Positions 1 through 8,596 of a DNA stretch of 64,000 nt are shown here, one piece after another; within the stretch, counting starts at the first letter, position 1, and every line of letters begins with the position of its first letter. Made by a program: the position numbers and the translations under genes. The notes beneath the pieces are model-generated. The model was not told the DNA's origin and searched no databases. It worked only from the letters and a program-made list of their open reading frames with translations. The stretch comes from Algoriphagus boritolerans DSM 17298 = JCM 18970 (GTDB lineage Bacteria > Bacteroidota > Bacteroidia > Cytophagales > Cyclobacteriaceae): the NCBI RefSeq assembly GCF_900108085.1, contig NZ_FNVR01000010.1, positions 1 to 64,000 on the forward strand. Direction: 5' to 3'.

Positions 1-175
1 AAATATCCCTTACCGAGGTACTCTTGGCAAAATGGCAGAAAAGCATGGAGACCAAATGTGTCCAACTGTCGAATCCCTTACAGCCTTTATCTGTTTGTTT
101 TTCTTTGACCAGCTTCTTGAAAATCGGGCGGTCAATCTTTTTAATAATCTGAGAAAACAGCGTAATATTACCCAT
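1..175 (-). CDS. IS4-family transposase, N-terminal part (runs off left edge)
   Basis: The minus strand from an ATG at 175 reads MGNITLFSQIIKKID, later FDSWTHLVSMLFCHFAKS and SVRDI, and is still open at the window edge. This is the DUF4372 N-terminal domain of IS4-family transposases, whose signature is WTHLVSMLFCxFAKxxSVRDI. The catalytic DDE domain would lie outside the window. Another reading frame gives a longer open stretch over the same bases, but its protein resembles nothing. The element abuts the broken helicase gene fragment at 247-492 on the same strand, so it probably inserted there. Whether the transposase is intact cannot be judged from here. Confidence 0.85.
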   Translation of the reverse strand, partial: MGNITLFSQIIKKIDRPIFKKLVKEKQTDKGCKGFDSWTHLVSMLFCHFAKSTSVRDI

Positions 176-239
176 GAGAGGTCTGAGGTTTTGGTGCAAA
201 CCAAAGTAACTATTTTGGTCAAAAAATAGGACCTCTCAT
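174..239. repeat. 10-bp inverted repeat at the end of the IS element
   Basis: ATGAGAGGTC at 174-183 recurs as its exact reverse complement GACCTCTCAT at 230-239. Between them lie 46 bases that include the untranslated leader of the transposase. One arm overlaps the transposase start codon. The outer arm is close to where the element should end, so it may be part of the terminal repeat. The pair could also fold in the transposase mRNA and hide the start. The far end of the element is outside the window, so neither role can be confirmed. Confidence 0.5.
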
Positions 240-246
240 TTTTTAT

Positions 247-492
247 TTAGGACGCTATTGCACGGAGATCATTTAATTCGATGGATTGGCCACCTGCAAT
301 TTCTTCCAATCCCACTTCAAAAGGAGATGAAAATTCTTCGGAGGGAACAACTTCAAGGGTTAGGCCCGACAAAACCTCCTCGGATAAATTGGAAACTTTT
401 ATTTTTCGAATTACTGGAATGTGGGCATGAAACAATAAATAACTCAGGCCTGGAAGAAAATCTAATTCAAGGGAAACCTTGGGGTTGTGCAT
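247..492 (-). pseudogene. N-terminal fragment of DUF4011/DUF3320-type helicase, interrupted by IS
   Basis: Eighty-one codons from the ATG at 492 read like the start of large DUF4011/DUF3320 superfamily helicase-nuclease proteins. They show KVSLELDFLPGL, then IPVIRKIKVSNLSEE and a GGQSIELNDL segment. Those proteins are normally well over 1,000 residues, but here the frame reaches a stop at 247. The last residues (RAIAS) no longer fit the family, and a transposon end follows within about 10 bases. I infer an IS4-type insertion after about codon 76, with the remainder of the gene beyond the transposon and outside the window. The assignment rests on recalled family sequence. Relatives are often found in defence islands. 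Confidence 0.65.
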
Positions 493-654
493 TTTATTAA
501 AAACAAAAATTTTAAGAAGGATACGGCTCTACTCAATTTAGGCCTTTAACCACCTAAATTTATATTATACGAATTTTCAAATGTCTTTATCTTCTAAATC
601 CATTCCATCAACACATACAGGAATTCATTAAATAAACTTAGGATTTTGTCAACT

Positions 655-2499
655 TCACTTACTCAACGCCTTTACAATCCTTTCCTGATTGATCACTACG
701 TCCCGGAATAGCACATGAGGGAATGTCATGTACTTGGAATTTTTGAATGCTTCATAAATGGAAAGCAAGGTGGATGCGGTCAGGAGGGAGAGATTCATAT
801 CCACGTCCATCTCGCAGTCGGTTACGAAGTCGTCGCTGAATTCCGGTGCTACGAGTAGGATCTTGACGATCCGGAGATTGTTTTTGAGTGCTATATTCTG
901 ATAGGATTTCAGTTGCCGTGATACGGTGCTGAACTTATTGTACCCGCTTTCCTTGCTGGTCTTGCACTCCACGATGATGACTTCATTGTTGCCCAGATTG
1001 ATCAGGATATCCATCAGATCCTTTTGGGTATTCAATTCCTGACGGAATTTGTCATCTACATTAAATCCCAGTCCCTTGAAGATAATTTTGGTCAGTTCCT
1101 CGAATTTCACTCCCAGTTCGCTCTCCCGGATCTGAATCCCGTTTTCCTTGAGCTGGTTGTAATTTCGGTAGCCGACGTTCTCGTAGTTTTCCAGGTAGAG
1201 ATTTTCCACATCCTTGTAATGCTCCAGGATATTGAGGATATCATCACCGCGGAGCTTGACGCCATGGTCTTTCTTGAATTTGTCGAGGTCAGGCTTCTCG
1301 ATCAGGTCGAGGATGTCCCGAGGCTTGATGTTATAATCCAGCAGGAACTCTGCATCGAGCACAAATTCGTCCTGCAGCTCAAAGTGTTCTTTGATGGCCT
1401 TGTTTAGTGTAGGAATGGACTGATGGAGGTCAGTCAGGAGTTTGTCATACCCATCCACTGATATGCCCACTTTTTCATCTTTCTCCACTGCTTCGAAATA
1501 CTGGATCAGGCTCTCGATTTTTTCGTTTAGGGTGCTTCCCCGCAGGTTGGGGATCTCCAATCCTTTTTCGCAGAGTTCATTCAGCGCTTTTTTCTTATCT
1601 GTCAGGGTGGTGCCTTCTTTGTAGATGTCATCCAGCAGTAGGTCGGTAAAGGATATTCCTGCATGGATGATGCTTTCGATTTTTTGGGAGTAGGGAAGTT
1701 TCCGGTCCAGGTTGTGGTTTTTGGAAATGGTATTGATGATGGGTTCACGAAGGAGCTTCAGCGTTCTTCTGTAAAACTTATCGGCCACTTCCTTTTTCCG
1801 GACTTTGCGAAGGAGGCGGACCATTTCATCGGCGACGAAAATGGTATTTTCCTTTTTGGAATAGAAAATGACCCCGATGTTTTTCAGGTGGGTGATGACT
1901 TCCTGTACATCCAGCTTTTTGACTCCTAGGATAGAGTAATTGATGAGTTTGATTTCTTCCTGAGAAAGGCCAAGTTCTCGGGAAAGTGTGATAATAATGC
2001 TGAGTTCGTCGGAGGTAATTTTGGCTTCCCGGTTATTGGCCACGTCGTTGAAAAATGCTGTGGAGAGACAGGCCTGATAGATTCTGTAGTCCCGCTTCCG
2101 CTCGGCACTTAGTTCGGACTTTTCATCTTTGAATTCGGCTGAGAGGGCTTTGATTTTAGCATTCAGAACTTTGATCTCAGCTTCATAGAGTCTGGAAAAC
2201 CAATCCTGGCGCATGATGCAGTTGCCATCCCGGATGATGATGTCGATGAGGATGTCGAGTTGGGAGTTGACCTCTTGAAATTCACATTTGAGGTATTCTG
2301 TAAACTCATCGGCGGTCAGGTCAAAAATCTTGGAGATGTTTAGGTTGTCGACGGTTTTGAGCCCTTTATTATCCGGGGCGAGGATTTTCTCAATTTCCTT
2401 ACTCTTGGCCTTACTCTTGGAGATGATGTTGTCGATGATTTTGATAAAGGAGTTTTTCTCAATGGAACTGAGTTTATCCAGGATTCTTTCGAGCTTCAT
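655..2499 (-). CDS. Large helical protein with C-terminal PD-(D/E)XK nuclease domain
   Basis: A 614-residue protein I cannot assign to a named family. Its last ~140 residues look like a restriction-endonuclease-like (Mrr/PD-(D/E)XK) fold. They contain GVKFEELTKIIFKGLGF, then a DLMDILI strand, the EVIIVECKTSKE strand with the E-x-K pair, and a following RQLKSYQ helix. The middle third is helical, with a segment that resembles TerB-like helical bundles (DELSIIITLSRELGLSQEE). The N-terminal part is helical and charged. There is no signal peptide or membrane segment, so it should be cytoplasmic. It lies 162 bases upstream of the interrupted helicase fragment on the same strand, and the two may have formed a defence operon. 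Function as a nuclease is inferred from motif order only. Confidence 0.7.
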   Translation of the reverse strand: MKLERILDKLSSIEKNSFIKIIDNIISKSKAKSKEIEKILAPDNKGLKTVDNLNISKIFDLTADEFTEYLKCEFQEVNSQLDILIDIIIRDGNCIMRQDWFSRLYEAEIKVLNAKIKALSAEFKDEKSELSAERKRDYRIYQACLSTAFFNDVANNREAKITSDELSIIITLSRELGLSQEEIKLINYSILGVKKLDVQEVITHLKNIGVIFYSKKENTIFVADEMVRLLRKVRKKEVADKFYRRTLKLLREPIINTISKNHNLDRKLPYSQKIESIIHAGISFTDLLLDDIYKEGTTLTDKKKALNELCEKGLEIPNLRGSTLNEKIESLIQYFEAVEKDEKVGISVDGYDKLLTDLHQSIPTLNKAIKEHFELQDEFVLDAEFLLDYNIKPRDILDLIEKPDLDKFKKDHGVKLRGDDILNILEHYKDVENLYLENYENVGYRNYNQLKENGIQIRESELGVKFEELTKIIFKGLGFNVDDKFRQELNTQKDLMDILINLGNNEVIIVECKTSKESGYNKFSTVSRQLKSYQNIALKNNLRIVKILLVAPEFSDDFVTDCEMDVDMNLSLLTASTLLSIYEAFKNSKYMTFPHVLFRDVVINQERIVKALSK

Positions 2500-2658
2500 A
2501 GAAGTGTGATCTTGGGTTTAAAAAAGTGCTTTCTAAGATCAGGAATCCGAGACACTTTTGGGTTAATATTGAATAAAGACTTTTTCCTCAGCCCATTTCT
2601 ACCTCATCCCGGCTCCGGTCTCTACCTCACCCCCGGCTCCCGATTCTCGGGACAGGCT

Positions 2659-2718
2659 CTCTCCTTGAGGAGAGGGAGCTTACGCAGTGGTCAAATTGGG
2701 CCCATGGGTCCAATTCAA
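2659..2718. repeat. Intergenic repeat, copy 1
   Basis: This stretch begins with a palindrome (CTCCTTGAGGAG), continues through GGGAGC and AGTGGTCAAAT, and ends near TCCAATTCAA. It matches the stretch at 2869-2928 over about 60 bases, with scattered differences. The region between the two copies is not coding. Such palindrome-headed repeats recur in Bacteroidota intergenic DNA; their function is unknown to me. Confidence 0.6.
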
Positions 2719-2825
2719 TTATTAGAAGTTCTTGCTTGGGATAATAAGGAGTTTTTAGGAATAGGAAATCAGTTAATTTGTTCTTTGGAAATGATTTGAC
2801 TAAGAAAGTGATTTTTAGATACAAT

Positions 2826-2849
2826 AAAATACCCAGTACTGGGTATTTT
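2826..2849. repeat. Perfect 24-bp palindrome
   Basis: The half site AAAATACCCAGT is followed at once by its exact reverse complement, with no loop. The right half (ACTGGGTATTTTT) occurs again as a direct repeat at 2981-2993. It could be a cruciform, a terminator-like hairpin or a protein-binding site. It lies between two copies of a longer intergenic repeat. Confidence 0.7.
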
Positions 2850-2868
2850 TCAAAAACCTCACCCATCC

Positions 2869-2928
2869 CTCTCCTTAAGGAGAGGGAGCATGCGAAGTGG
2901 TCAAATCGAGCATTGGGATCCGATTGAA
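2869..2928. repeat. Intergenic repeat, copy 2
   Basis: This is the second copy of the repeat at 2659-2718. It is headed by the palindrome CTCCTTAAGGAG and contains AGTGGTCAAAT. Apart from these repeats and the palindrome at 2826-2849, I see no gene or recognisable site between 2500 and 3055. Confidence 0.6.
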
Positions 2929-3055
2929 CGGAGCTAGCGAATTGTATAACCTTTAGTTTTGCTCCATTTACGCTGACTGAACTGGGTATTTTTAGGTTGA
3001 AAGCGAAAAAATTGAGGGGGAAGGGAGGGTTTTCAGACGCTTCTCCAAACTAATT

Positions 3056-3163
3056 TTATTCTTTTTCAGAAGGTTTTTCCTTTTCGAATCGGATTGTTTT
3101 TAAACTATCGTCCTTCTCAATTTCCTCCTTGACCCTATCTGTACAAAAAATCCTTACTTGCAC
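3056..3163 (-). other. Short open frame directly after the stop of the upstream gene
   Basis: Immediately after the TGA of the gene at 3167-3634, in the same frame, the minus strand stays open for 36 more codons. From a GTG at 3163 it reads VQVRIFCTDRVKEEIEKD and continues to a TAA at 3056. The composition is charged and protein-like. It may be a tiny separate protein, or the lost C-terminal end of the upstream gene cut off by a nonsense change. The sequence alone cannot decide between these. Confidence 0.3.
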
Positions 3164-3166
3164 CTT

Positions 3167-3634
3167 TCATTTGAGGGTTGAAAACTTTTCACAAAGAGAT
3201 TTGAATTCGGCATTGTTTGGAAGTCTGAAGTAAATGGCTTCAACATCATCGATGGTTTCTCCCAATGAGTCAATAGTGTCAAAAAGATCCTGAGTCGACT
3301 CAGGACAAATCTTGAATATTCCTGTTTTTTCAAGATCAGCTTTTCGCTTCTCGAGGCTTATATGCACACCACGGCTGATGTCCAAAATCGCATTGATTTC
3401 TTTTAATATTTGCTCATTGGGCTGATCTACAATCCAAGTGATGTTTTGAAGAGATTCTACGATTGAGTTTATACTTAGTGTCATTTCAGCAAATCGATTT
3501 GTCCTTTCGCTGATCTTATCTAGAAGTTCATTTATCAAATCCTCAAAGCTGATTGTTCGCTGAATCGTGTAAGAATCCTTAATGATGCCATCTTTGGCTT
3601 TATCAAGGTTCTTCTTAATTGTAGCCGCTGTCAT
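3167..3634 (-). CDS. Hypothetical helical/coiled-coil protein, 155 aa
   Basis: I do not recognise this protein. It is almost entirely helix-forming and charged, with heptad-like stretches (LINELLDKISERTNRFAEM; LEKRKADLEKTG). It has no signal peptide and no membrane segment, so a soluble, perhaps oligomeric, cytoplasmic protein is likely. It starts at an ATG at 3634. The frame continues open beyond its stop for 36 codons (see 3056-3163), so the natural product may once have been longer. Its neighbours are repeats on one side and a SusD gene 333 bases away on the other, so context gives no function. Confidence 0.55.
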   Translation of the reverse strand: MTAATIKKNLDKAKDGIIKDSYTIQRTISFEDLINELLDKISERTNRFAEMTLSINSIVESLQNITWIVDQPNEQILKEINAILDISRGVHISLEKRKADLEKTGIFKICPESTQDLFDTIDSLGETIDDVEAIYFRLPNNAEFKSLCEKFSTLK

Positions 3635-3967
3635 ATTTTTGGATCTATAAGGGAGTTTGTGTCAAAAAGTAGAGGAAATTAATTTCAATGCAATGATTTA
3701 CAATCAAATTCTCTGGATTTTTTGATAAATGCTAGTCGATTTGTTTCCTTTTGTAATGCAATTCTTTCAATTATCTGTTAAAATGAAGCTGATTTTATCT
3801 TTAAAGTTTAAAGCAGTGGGTCTGATGATAGTTTTGATTTGCGCCTGAACTGCTTCCTAATAGGATTTACTAAAATTATAAATTGAATTGGAAGAAATTT
3901 TTCCAATCCCTCAATCAGTAAGAATTCATCTATTTTTAATAGTTTCGTAGGACTTCCTAACTTGCTT
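3635..3967. other. Intergenic, no gene seen
   Basis: This AT-rich stretch lies between the hypothetical gene and the 3' end of the SusD gene. No open frame with protein-like composition, repeat or clear hairpin was found. Upstream signals for the gene ending at 3634 probably lie here. Confidence 0.5.
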
Positions 3968-5410
3968 TCATTTCTCCCACCAGACTTTAGTGTTGATATC
4001 ATCCCCTCCCATCCGGGCAACAGCTTCCTGGTAATTTACCGGATTGTTCAGCTGCGAATTTACCGGGTAACGAAACCGGACAGGGACCCGCTGGTCATTG
4101 AGCATCCCATCCTGCTTTGGCAAAACCGGAAAACCCGTTCTTCGGTACTCAAACCATTGCTGGTAATCATTGAAATACAATCCAATGTATTTTTGCAGTA
4201 TAATCCGCTCCAAAGTTTCATCATAGGCTGCATTGGGGTTTTCAAAGTAGTCCTCAGGTATAACTACATCCCACTGTTCCATGGCCGCTCTCACTCCATT
4301 TTCATAGTGTGCTTGAGCGTCTGAATTGATTACACCCCGCTGTGCAAGTTCTGCCTGGATAAACTCCAATTCGGCATAAGTCAGGATTAAAGAGATCATC
4401 GGTGCCTGAACCAAGGCAATATTATGGTTGGACGGAATGAACTGAAACTGGGATTCTGTTCCGCCATAGCCTGAAGGAATTCCCCTATAACCCAGTGTAG
4501 TGGTGCCATCCAATGCTCTTGCCTGAGTCATAAACCGCATTCTTCTTGGATCTTCCAATTCATTTAGCCGATCAACAAAAAACTCGGAGATAGCCCGAAA
4601 AGTAGTAAAATCAATGGCTCTGCCCCAGGGTGAAATATTGGGCACCACGCCGGTAATGTTTAGAATGGCAGACTCATCTGTATTGGTGAAGATCGGATAT
4701 TGCGCAGGATTGCCAAGCATTGCTGCCATTTTCTGAAAAGAACTTTCCTGCACACGGGATACCCGTAAAAGCAGCCTAAGGTGCAGGGAATTGGTAAACT
4801 TCTTCCATCTGCTTACCTGATTACCAAAAAGAATATCCTCTCCGAAGACCATTGGACGCGTTGGGTCATAGATGGAGTTTGCCCTTTCCAAATTTTCGAA
4901 AATCTGAGCATAAATCTGTTCTTGGGTGTCAAATTTAGCCTGAAAGATCCCCTGTTCGCCCTTGCTGGCCTCAGCAAATGGCACATCCCCAAATGAATCG
5001 GTCAACTGGCTCCCTACCCAAGCCTCAAGCGTGAGCGCAATTGCTTCATAGTTGGGATCTTGGGCATCGATAGCTGCCTGCTTCATTTCACGGATGTTGA
5101 CCAGCCATCTGTAGTAGGTATTCCAGGTAGAATTTCCTGAATTTTCAGTCAAATCATATCGGTGTAAGCCCCCGTTTGCACTTGGAAAAGGCAAAGCGAC
5201 CTGCATGATCTGAAAAGTAAATCCATCCGCACGGTCGGTATTGAAACTGCTAATACCGTAAAGAATCGGATTCAGCAGCGTACCTGGGCTGATTTTATCA
5301 ATCCGGTTGGGATCAGTATTGATTTCTTCAAAATCTCCCGTGCAGGAATAGGCAATAGAAAAAACCAAAGCCATTTTTATATATCTGAATAGTTTCATGC
5401 TCATTTTCAT
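3968..5410 (-). CDS. SusD/RagB-family outer-membrane lipoprotein (SusD-like_2 type)
   Basis: A substrate-binding lipoprotein that caps a SusC-type TonB-dependent channel on the cell surface. The first 23 residues form a lipoprotein signal ending at Cys23 (AYSC). The next residues, FEEINTDPNRIDKISPGTLL, are typical of the SusD-like_2 branch. The helical core shows YYRWLVNIREMKQAA and TLEAWVGSQLTDSFGDVPF, with the conserved GDVPF turn. The length of 480 residues is normal for the family. It begins 12 bases after the SusC gene at 5423-8596 and is surely cotranscribed with it. The ligand cannot be told: no regulator or matching glycosidase sits in the same operon, and the SusD-like_2 branch often handles peptides or non-glycan nutrients. 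Confidence 0.93.
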   Translation of the reverse strand: MKMSMKLFRYIKMALVFSIAYSCTGDFEEINTDPNRIDKISPGTLLNPILYGISSFNTDRADGFTFQIMQVALPFPSANGGLHRYDLTENSGNSTWNTYYRWLVNIREMKQAAIDAQDPNYEAIALTLEAWVGSQLTDSFGDVPFAEASKGEQGIFQAKFDTQEQIYAQIFENLERANSIYDPTRPMVFGEDILFGNQVSRWKKFTNSLHLRLLLRVSRVQESSFQKMAAMLGNPAQYPIFTNTDESAILNITGVVPNISPWGRAIDFTTFRAISEFFVDRLNELEDPRRMRFMTQARALDGTTTLGYRGIPSGYGGTESQFQFIPSNHNIALVQAPMISLILTYAELEFIQAELAQRGVINSDAQAHYENGVRAAMEQWDVVIPEDYFENPNAAYDETLERIILQKYIGLYFNDYQQWFEYRRTGFPVLPKQDGMLNDQRVPVRFRYPVNSQLNNPVNYQEAVARMGGDDINTKVWWEK

Positions 5411-5422
5411 TTTAATAAGTAA

Positions 5423-8400
5423 TTAGAACTTGAGAGTAAGGTTAGCACCGAAAGTCCGTGGTGTTGGCAATTGACCCATTTCCACACCGGGGAGAAGCGT
5501 AGAGCCGTTGAGTGCAGCAGTTTCCGGATCAAAAACAGGGAACTTGCTCCACAGGGCTAAGTCTCTCCCATAAAATGCAATGGAGGCACCACGGATGGAA
5601 GTTCGGCTTAAAATCCTGGCCGGCACTGCATATTCCACTCTCATTTCCCGGAGTTTGACAAAGGAAGCATCAAAGGAATTGGACTCCACATTGGCACGTC
5701 GGTAATAGTCACCGTAATAAGTGGCAAGATTAACCTGCGTAGTATTGGGTGAATAGGTGCCATCCGTATTCTGCACCACACCCTCTCCTACGATGAATCC
5801 ATCCTCTCTTCCCCTGAGGGTATGACGGAGTTTACCCTGCTCGGACATTTTGTGATGTGTCTGGGAATAGACAATTCCACCGTATTGCCCGTCAAAAAGC
5901 ACGGAAAGTCGGATGCTTTTGTATGCAAATTCATTTCTTAATCCACCTTTCCAATCAGCGTAAGCATTTCCGATGTATTGAATTTCCTGAGGTCGAAGCG
6001 GAAGTCCATTTTTGTTGTAAACGATCTCCCCTTCCGGAGAGCGGACAAATCCAAACCCATAAATATCTCCGGTGGTACCCCCGACTCTGGCGATAATTGA
6101 AGCGTTACCTCCATTTCCAATGACCTGACTTCCGTCTACTTCATCGGGTAAAGAAAGTACCTTGTTTCGGTTCCTTGCCCAAGTGAGGGTTGAATTCCAT
6201 TCGAAGGCTCCCTTGCTTATCGGAGTAGCATTAAAAACCACCTCCCACCCTTTGTTCTGAACCGTACCTGCATTGAGAATTGCACTGGAAAAGCCGGTAA
6301 CAATATCCACAGGTACTTGAATGATTTGATTTTCGGTCTCTGAGATGTAATAATTCACATCCAAACTCAGTCTTCTGTCCAGAAAGATCAATTCCATTCC
6401 TGTCTCAAAGGAAGAAGTGATTTCCGGTTTAAAGTCCACATTGTAAAGTGTCGTAGGAACTGAAGCTGAACCCGGAAACTCACTTTGTCCATAATATTTT
6501 GAAGTTCGGTAAGGTTCTGTATCATTCCCCACCTGTGCACCGGATATCCTCAGCTTTGCAAAAGAGACCGGTTTTGGTAATTTGATCAAATCAGACAAAA
6601 TAAAACTGGTACTCACCGATGGGTAAAAAAAGCTGTTGTTTTCAACTGGCAGCGTGCTGGACCAATCATTTCTACCAGTCAGGTCTACAAAAATCTTTTC
6701 ATCCCAATCCATCGAGACCAGTCCATAGACTGAGTTGATCACCCGGTTGTTATCACTGGTGGTAACAGTGGGATTACTGACCCCGTTGGCAAGTTTAAAT
6801 ACACCCGGAATAACCAGACCAATTACTTCGGCACTGGTCAAACGGAAATTTCGTTGCATTTGATTGGCACCCACACTGGAGCTCAAGGAAAACTTACTCC
6901 CGATTTTGTCTCGGTAGGTAAACAAGAAATCCGAATTGATCTCGTAATTGGTAATGTCCTGTTCTTTGTAAAATCCGCGCTGATAATTCGCAGAGGAATA
7001 AGGTCTTCGCTGGGACCTTTCCTCCTGACTCATGGTAATTCCTGACCTCAGCAGTAGCTCAAACTTTTCATTGAAAGTGTAATTCGCGGAGATATTTCCC
7101 AGAAAAGCATTGTTGTTTACTGCATTAGTCATTTCATAAGCAATCAGGTAGGGATTGTCAATGAAAGAGCTAAAAGGATGCACCTGACTGATATTAGTCT
7201 GGCCTTGCTCCCAAATAGGTCGATACCAATTCAGATCCACATTCGGATTCTGAAAAATCATAAAGTAAGCGATAGACTGGTTATTATACCCAGTTGCTGG
7301 CAGGTTATCACTTCTTTTATTGGTATAACTCGCTTTGGCATTTAGCCTAAGCTTATCTGAAATTTGCTGTGAAAGTGACAGGGCCGCTACAAAGCGTTCA
7401 AATCCGGTGTTGGGCATAATCCACTCATTTTTGTTGTGTGTGAATGAAGCTCTCGCCGAACCTCCCTCATGGCTGCCTTCGATCGCCACATTGTTTACTA
7501 CATTATAGCCAGTTCGCCAGAATCCTTTGATATTATCCAAGTAAGGTCTCCAAGGTTGACGTTCCAGAGACTGACCTTCTACAGTGGGATCGTATTGGAA
7601 ATAAGACTGCCCGTCGAATTTTGGACCAAATGCAGAACTCGTTCCTCCGGTACCCGCACCATCCTCGGAAGCACCATAAGAATAATACAATTCTCCATCC
7701 GAATTAAAAGCTCTCCCTGTTCCCTGTCCATATTCATATTGATAATCCGGCCAACGAAGGACATCATTGAATCCGATGTTTGTATTTATAGTTACTCCAA
7801 TTCCTTTGGTATTTCGGGAACCACCTTTAGTAGTAATGATCAGGGCTCCGTTGGCTGCCCGGCTTCCATAGAGTGCAGTTGCACTGGCACCTTTCAAGAC
7901 GGTAATATTTTCGATGTCATCCGGATTGATGTCTGCGATACCGTTTCCAAAATCTACCGGAACATCATTGCCAGATCCCGCCGAATAGGCATTACCGACT
8001 CCAGAAGATGTCAAACCCGAATTCATAGGAACCCCATCTACTACAATCAGCGCAAAGTTTCCGTTTGGATTGAGTGAGTTATTTCCTCTAAGACTGACTT
8101 GGGAGGAATTCATCGGACCTGAGCCTGCACTCAGCACATTCAGTCCGGCTACTTTTCCCCGAAGTGCATCCGACCAGTTATTTGATCTGGCATCCAATAA
8201 TTCTTGGGAATCAATGTTTTGAGTTGCATAACCCAGAGCTTTTTCATCTCTTTTAATCCCAAGGGCAGTGATTACTACCTCACTTAAAGCAAGTCCTTCA
8301 CTTAGACTCACAGAAATAGTATTGGAATTCCCTACGGTGCGTTCAAGGGTTTCGAAACCCACAAAGGAAAAAACCAACGTATCTCCCGGAAAAGCGGAGA

Positions 8401-8596
8401 TTAAGTACATCCCATCAACATCGGTAACCGTTCCCCGGCTAGTCCCCTTTACTAAGATTGTGGCTCCGGGCAAAGGATCGTTGTTGAGATCACTTACTTT
8501 TCCCGAGACCTGCGTCTCCTGGGCAAAGGAAAAGTTAAAGACCAAGGTCAGGAATACTGACAAGGTCCATTTCCAATTAATTTTTTGGGCAATCAT
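5423..8596 (-). CDS. SusC/RagA-family TonB-linked outer-membrane transporter
   Basis: A TonB-dependent outer-membrane channel importing a nutrient delivered by the partner SusD lipoprotein. It has a signal peptide (1-26, ending FSFAQ), then a carboxypeptidase-regulatory-like beta domain (about 27-105, with GATILVKGTSRGTVTDVDG). The plug domain (about 115-225) carries the SusC signatures LIVVDGVPMN and VLKGASATALYGSRAANGA. A long beta-barrel follows, ending in LTLKF with the terminal aromatic residue expected for an outer-membrane protein. The 1,057 residues are usual for SusC. A TAATTTTG -7 box lies about 47 bases upstream. The pair stands without an adjacent anti-sigma/ECF pair or hybrid sensor, so its regulation and substrate are open. 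Confidence 0.95.
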   Translation of the reverse strand: MIAQKINWKWTLSVFLTLVFNFSFAQETQVSGKVSDLNNDPLPGATILVKGTSRGTVTDVDGMYLISAFPGDTLVFSFVGFETLERTVGNSNTISVSLSEGLALSEVVITALGIKRDEKALGYATQNIDSQELLDARSNNWSDALRGKVAGLNVLSAGSGPMNSSQVSLRGNNSLNPNGNFALIVVDGVPMNSGLTSSGVGNAYSAGSGNDVPVDFGNGIADINPDDIENITVLKGASATALYGSRAANGALIITTKGGSRNTKGIGVTINTNIGFNDVLRWPDYQYEYGQGTGRAFNSDGELYYSYGASEDGAGTGGTSSAFGPKFDGQSYFQYDPTVEGQSLERQPWRPYLDNIKGFWRTGYNVVNNVAIEGSHEGGSARASFTHNKNEWIMPNTGFERFVAALSLSQQISDKLRLNAKASYTNKRSDNLPATGYNNQSIAYFMIFQNPNVDLNWYRPIWEQGQTNISQVHPFSSFIDNPYLIAYEMTNAVNNNAFLGNISANYTFNEKFELLLRSGITMSQEERSQRRPYSSANYQRGFYKEQDITNYEINSDFLFTYRDKIGSKFSLSSSVGANQMQRNFRLTSAEVIGLVIPGVFKLANGVSNPTVTTSDNNRVINSVYGLVSMDWDEKIFVDLTGRNDWSSTLPVENNSFFYPSVSTSFILSDLIKLPKPVSFAKLRISGAQVGNDTEPYRTSKYYGQSEFPGSASVPTTLYNVDFKPEITSSFETGMELIFLDRRLSLDVNYYISETENQIIQVPVDIVTGFSSAILNAGTVQNKGWEVVFNATPISKGAFEWNSTLTWARNRNKVLSLPDEVDGSQVIGNGGNASIIARVGGTTGDIYGFGFVRSPEGEIVYNKNGLPLRPQEIQYIGNAYADWKGGLRNEFAYKSIRLSVLFDGQYGGIVYSQTHHKMSEQGKLRHTLRGREDGFIVGEGVVQNTDGTYSPNTTQVNLATYYGDYYRRANVESNSFDASFVKLREMRVEYAVPARILSRTSIRGASIAFYGRDLALWSKFPVFDPETAALNGSTLLPGVEMGQLPTPRTFGANLTLKF

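Noticed and set aside
10-222. Seventy-codon minus-strand frame at the left edge
   Set aside because: It is out of frame with the transposase start at 175, whose product matches the IS4 family.
7469-8077. A 202-codon open frame on the plus strand
   Set aside because: It lies wholly antisense to the SusC gene, whose protein is unmistakable; the composition of the plus-strand product is not protein-like.
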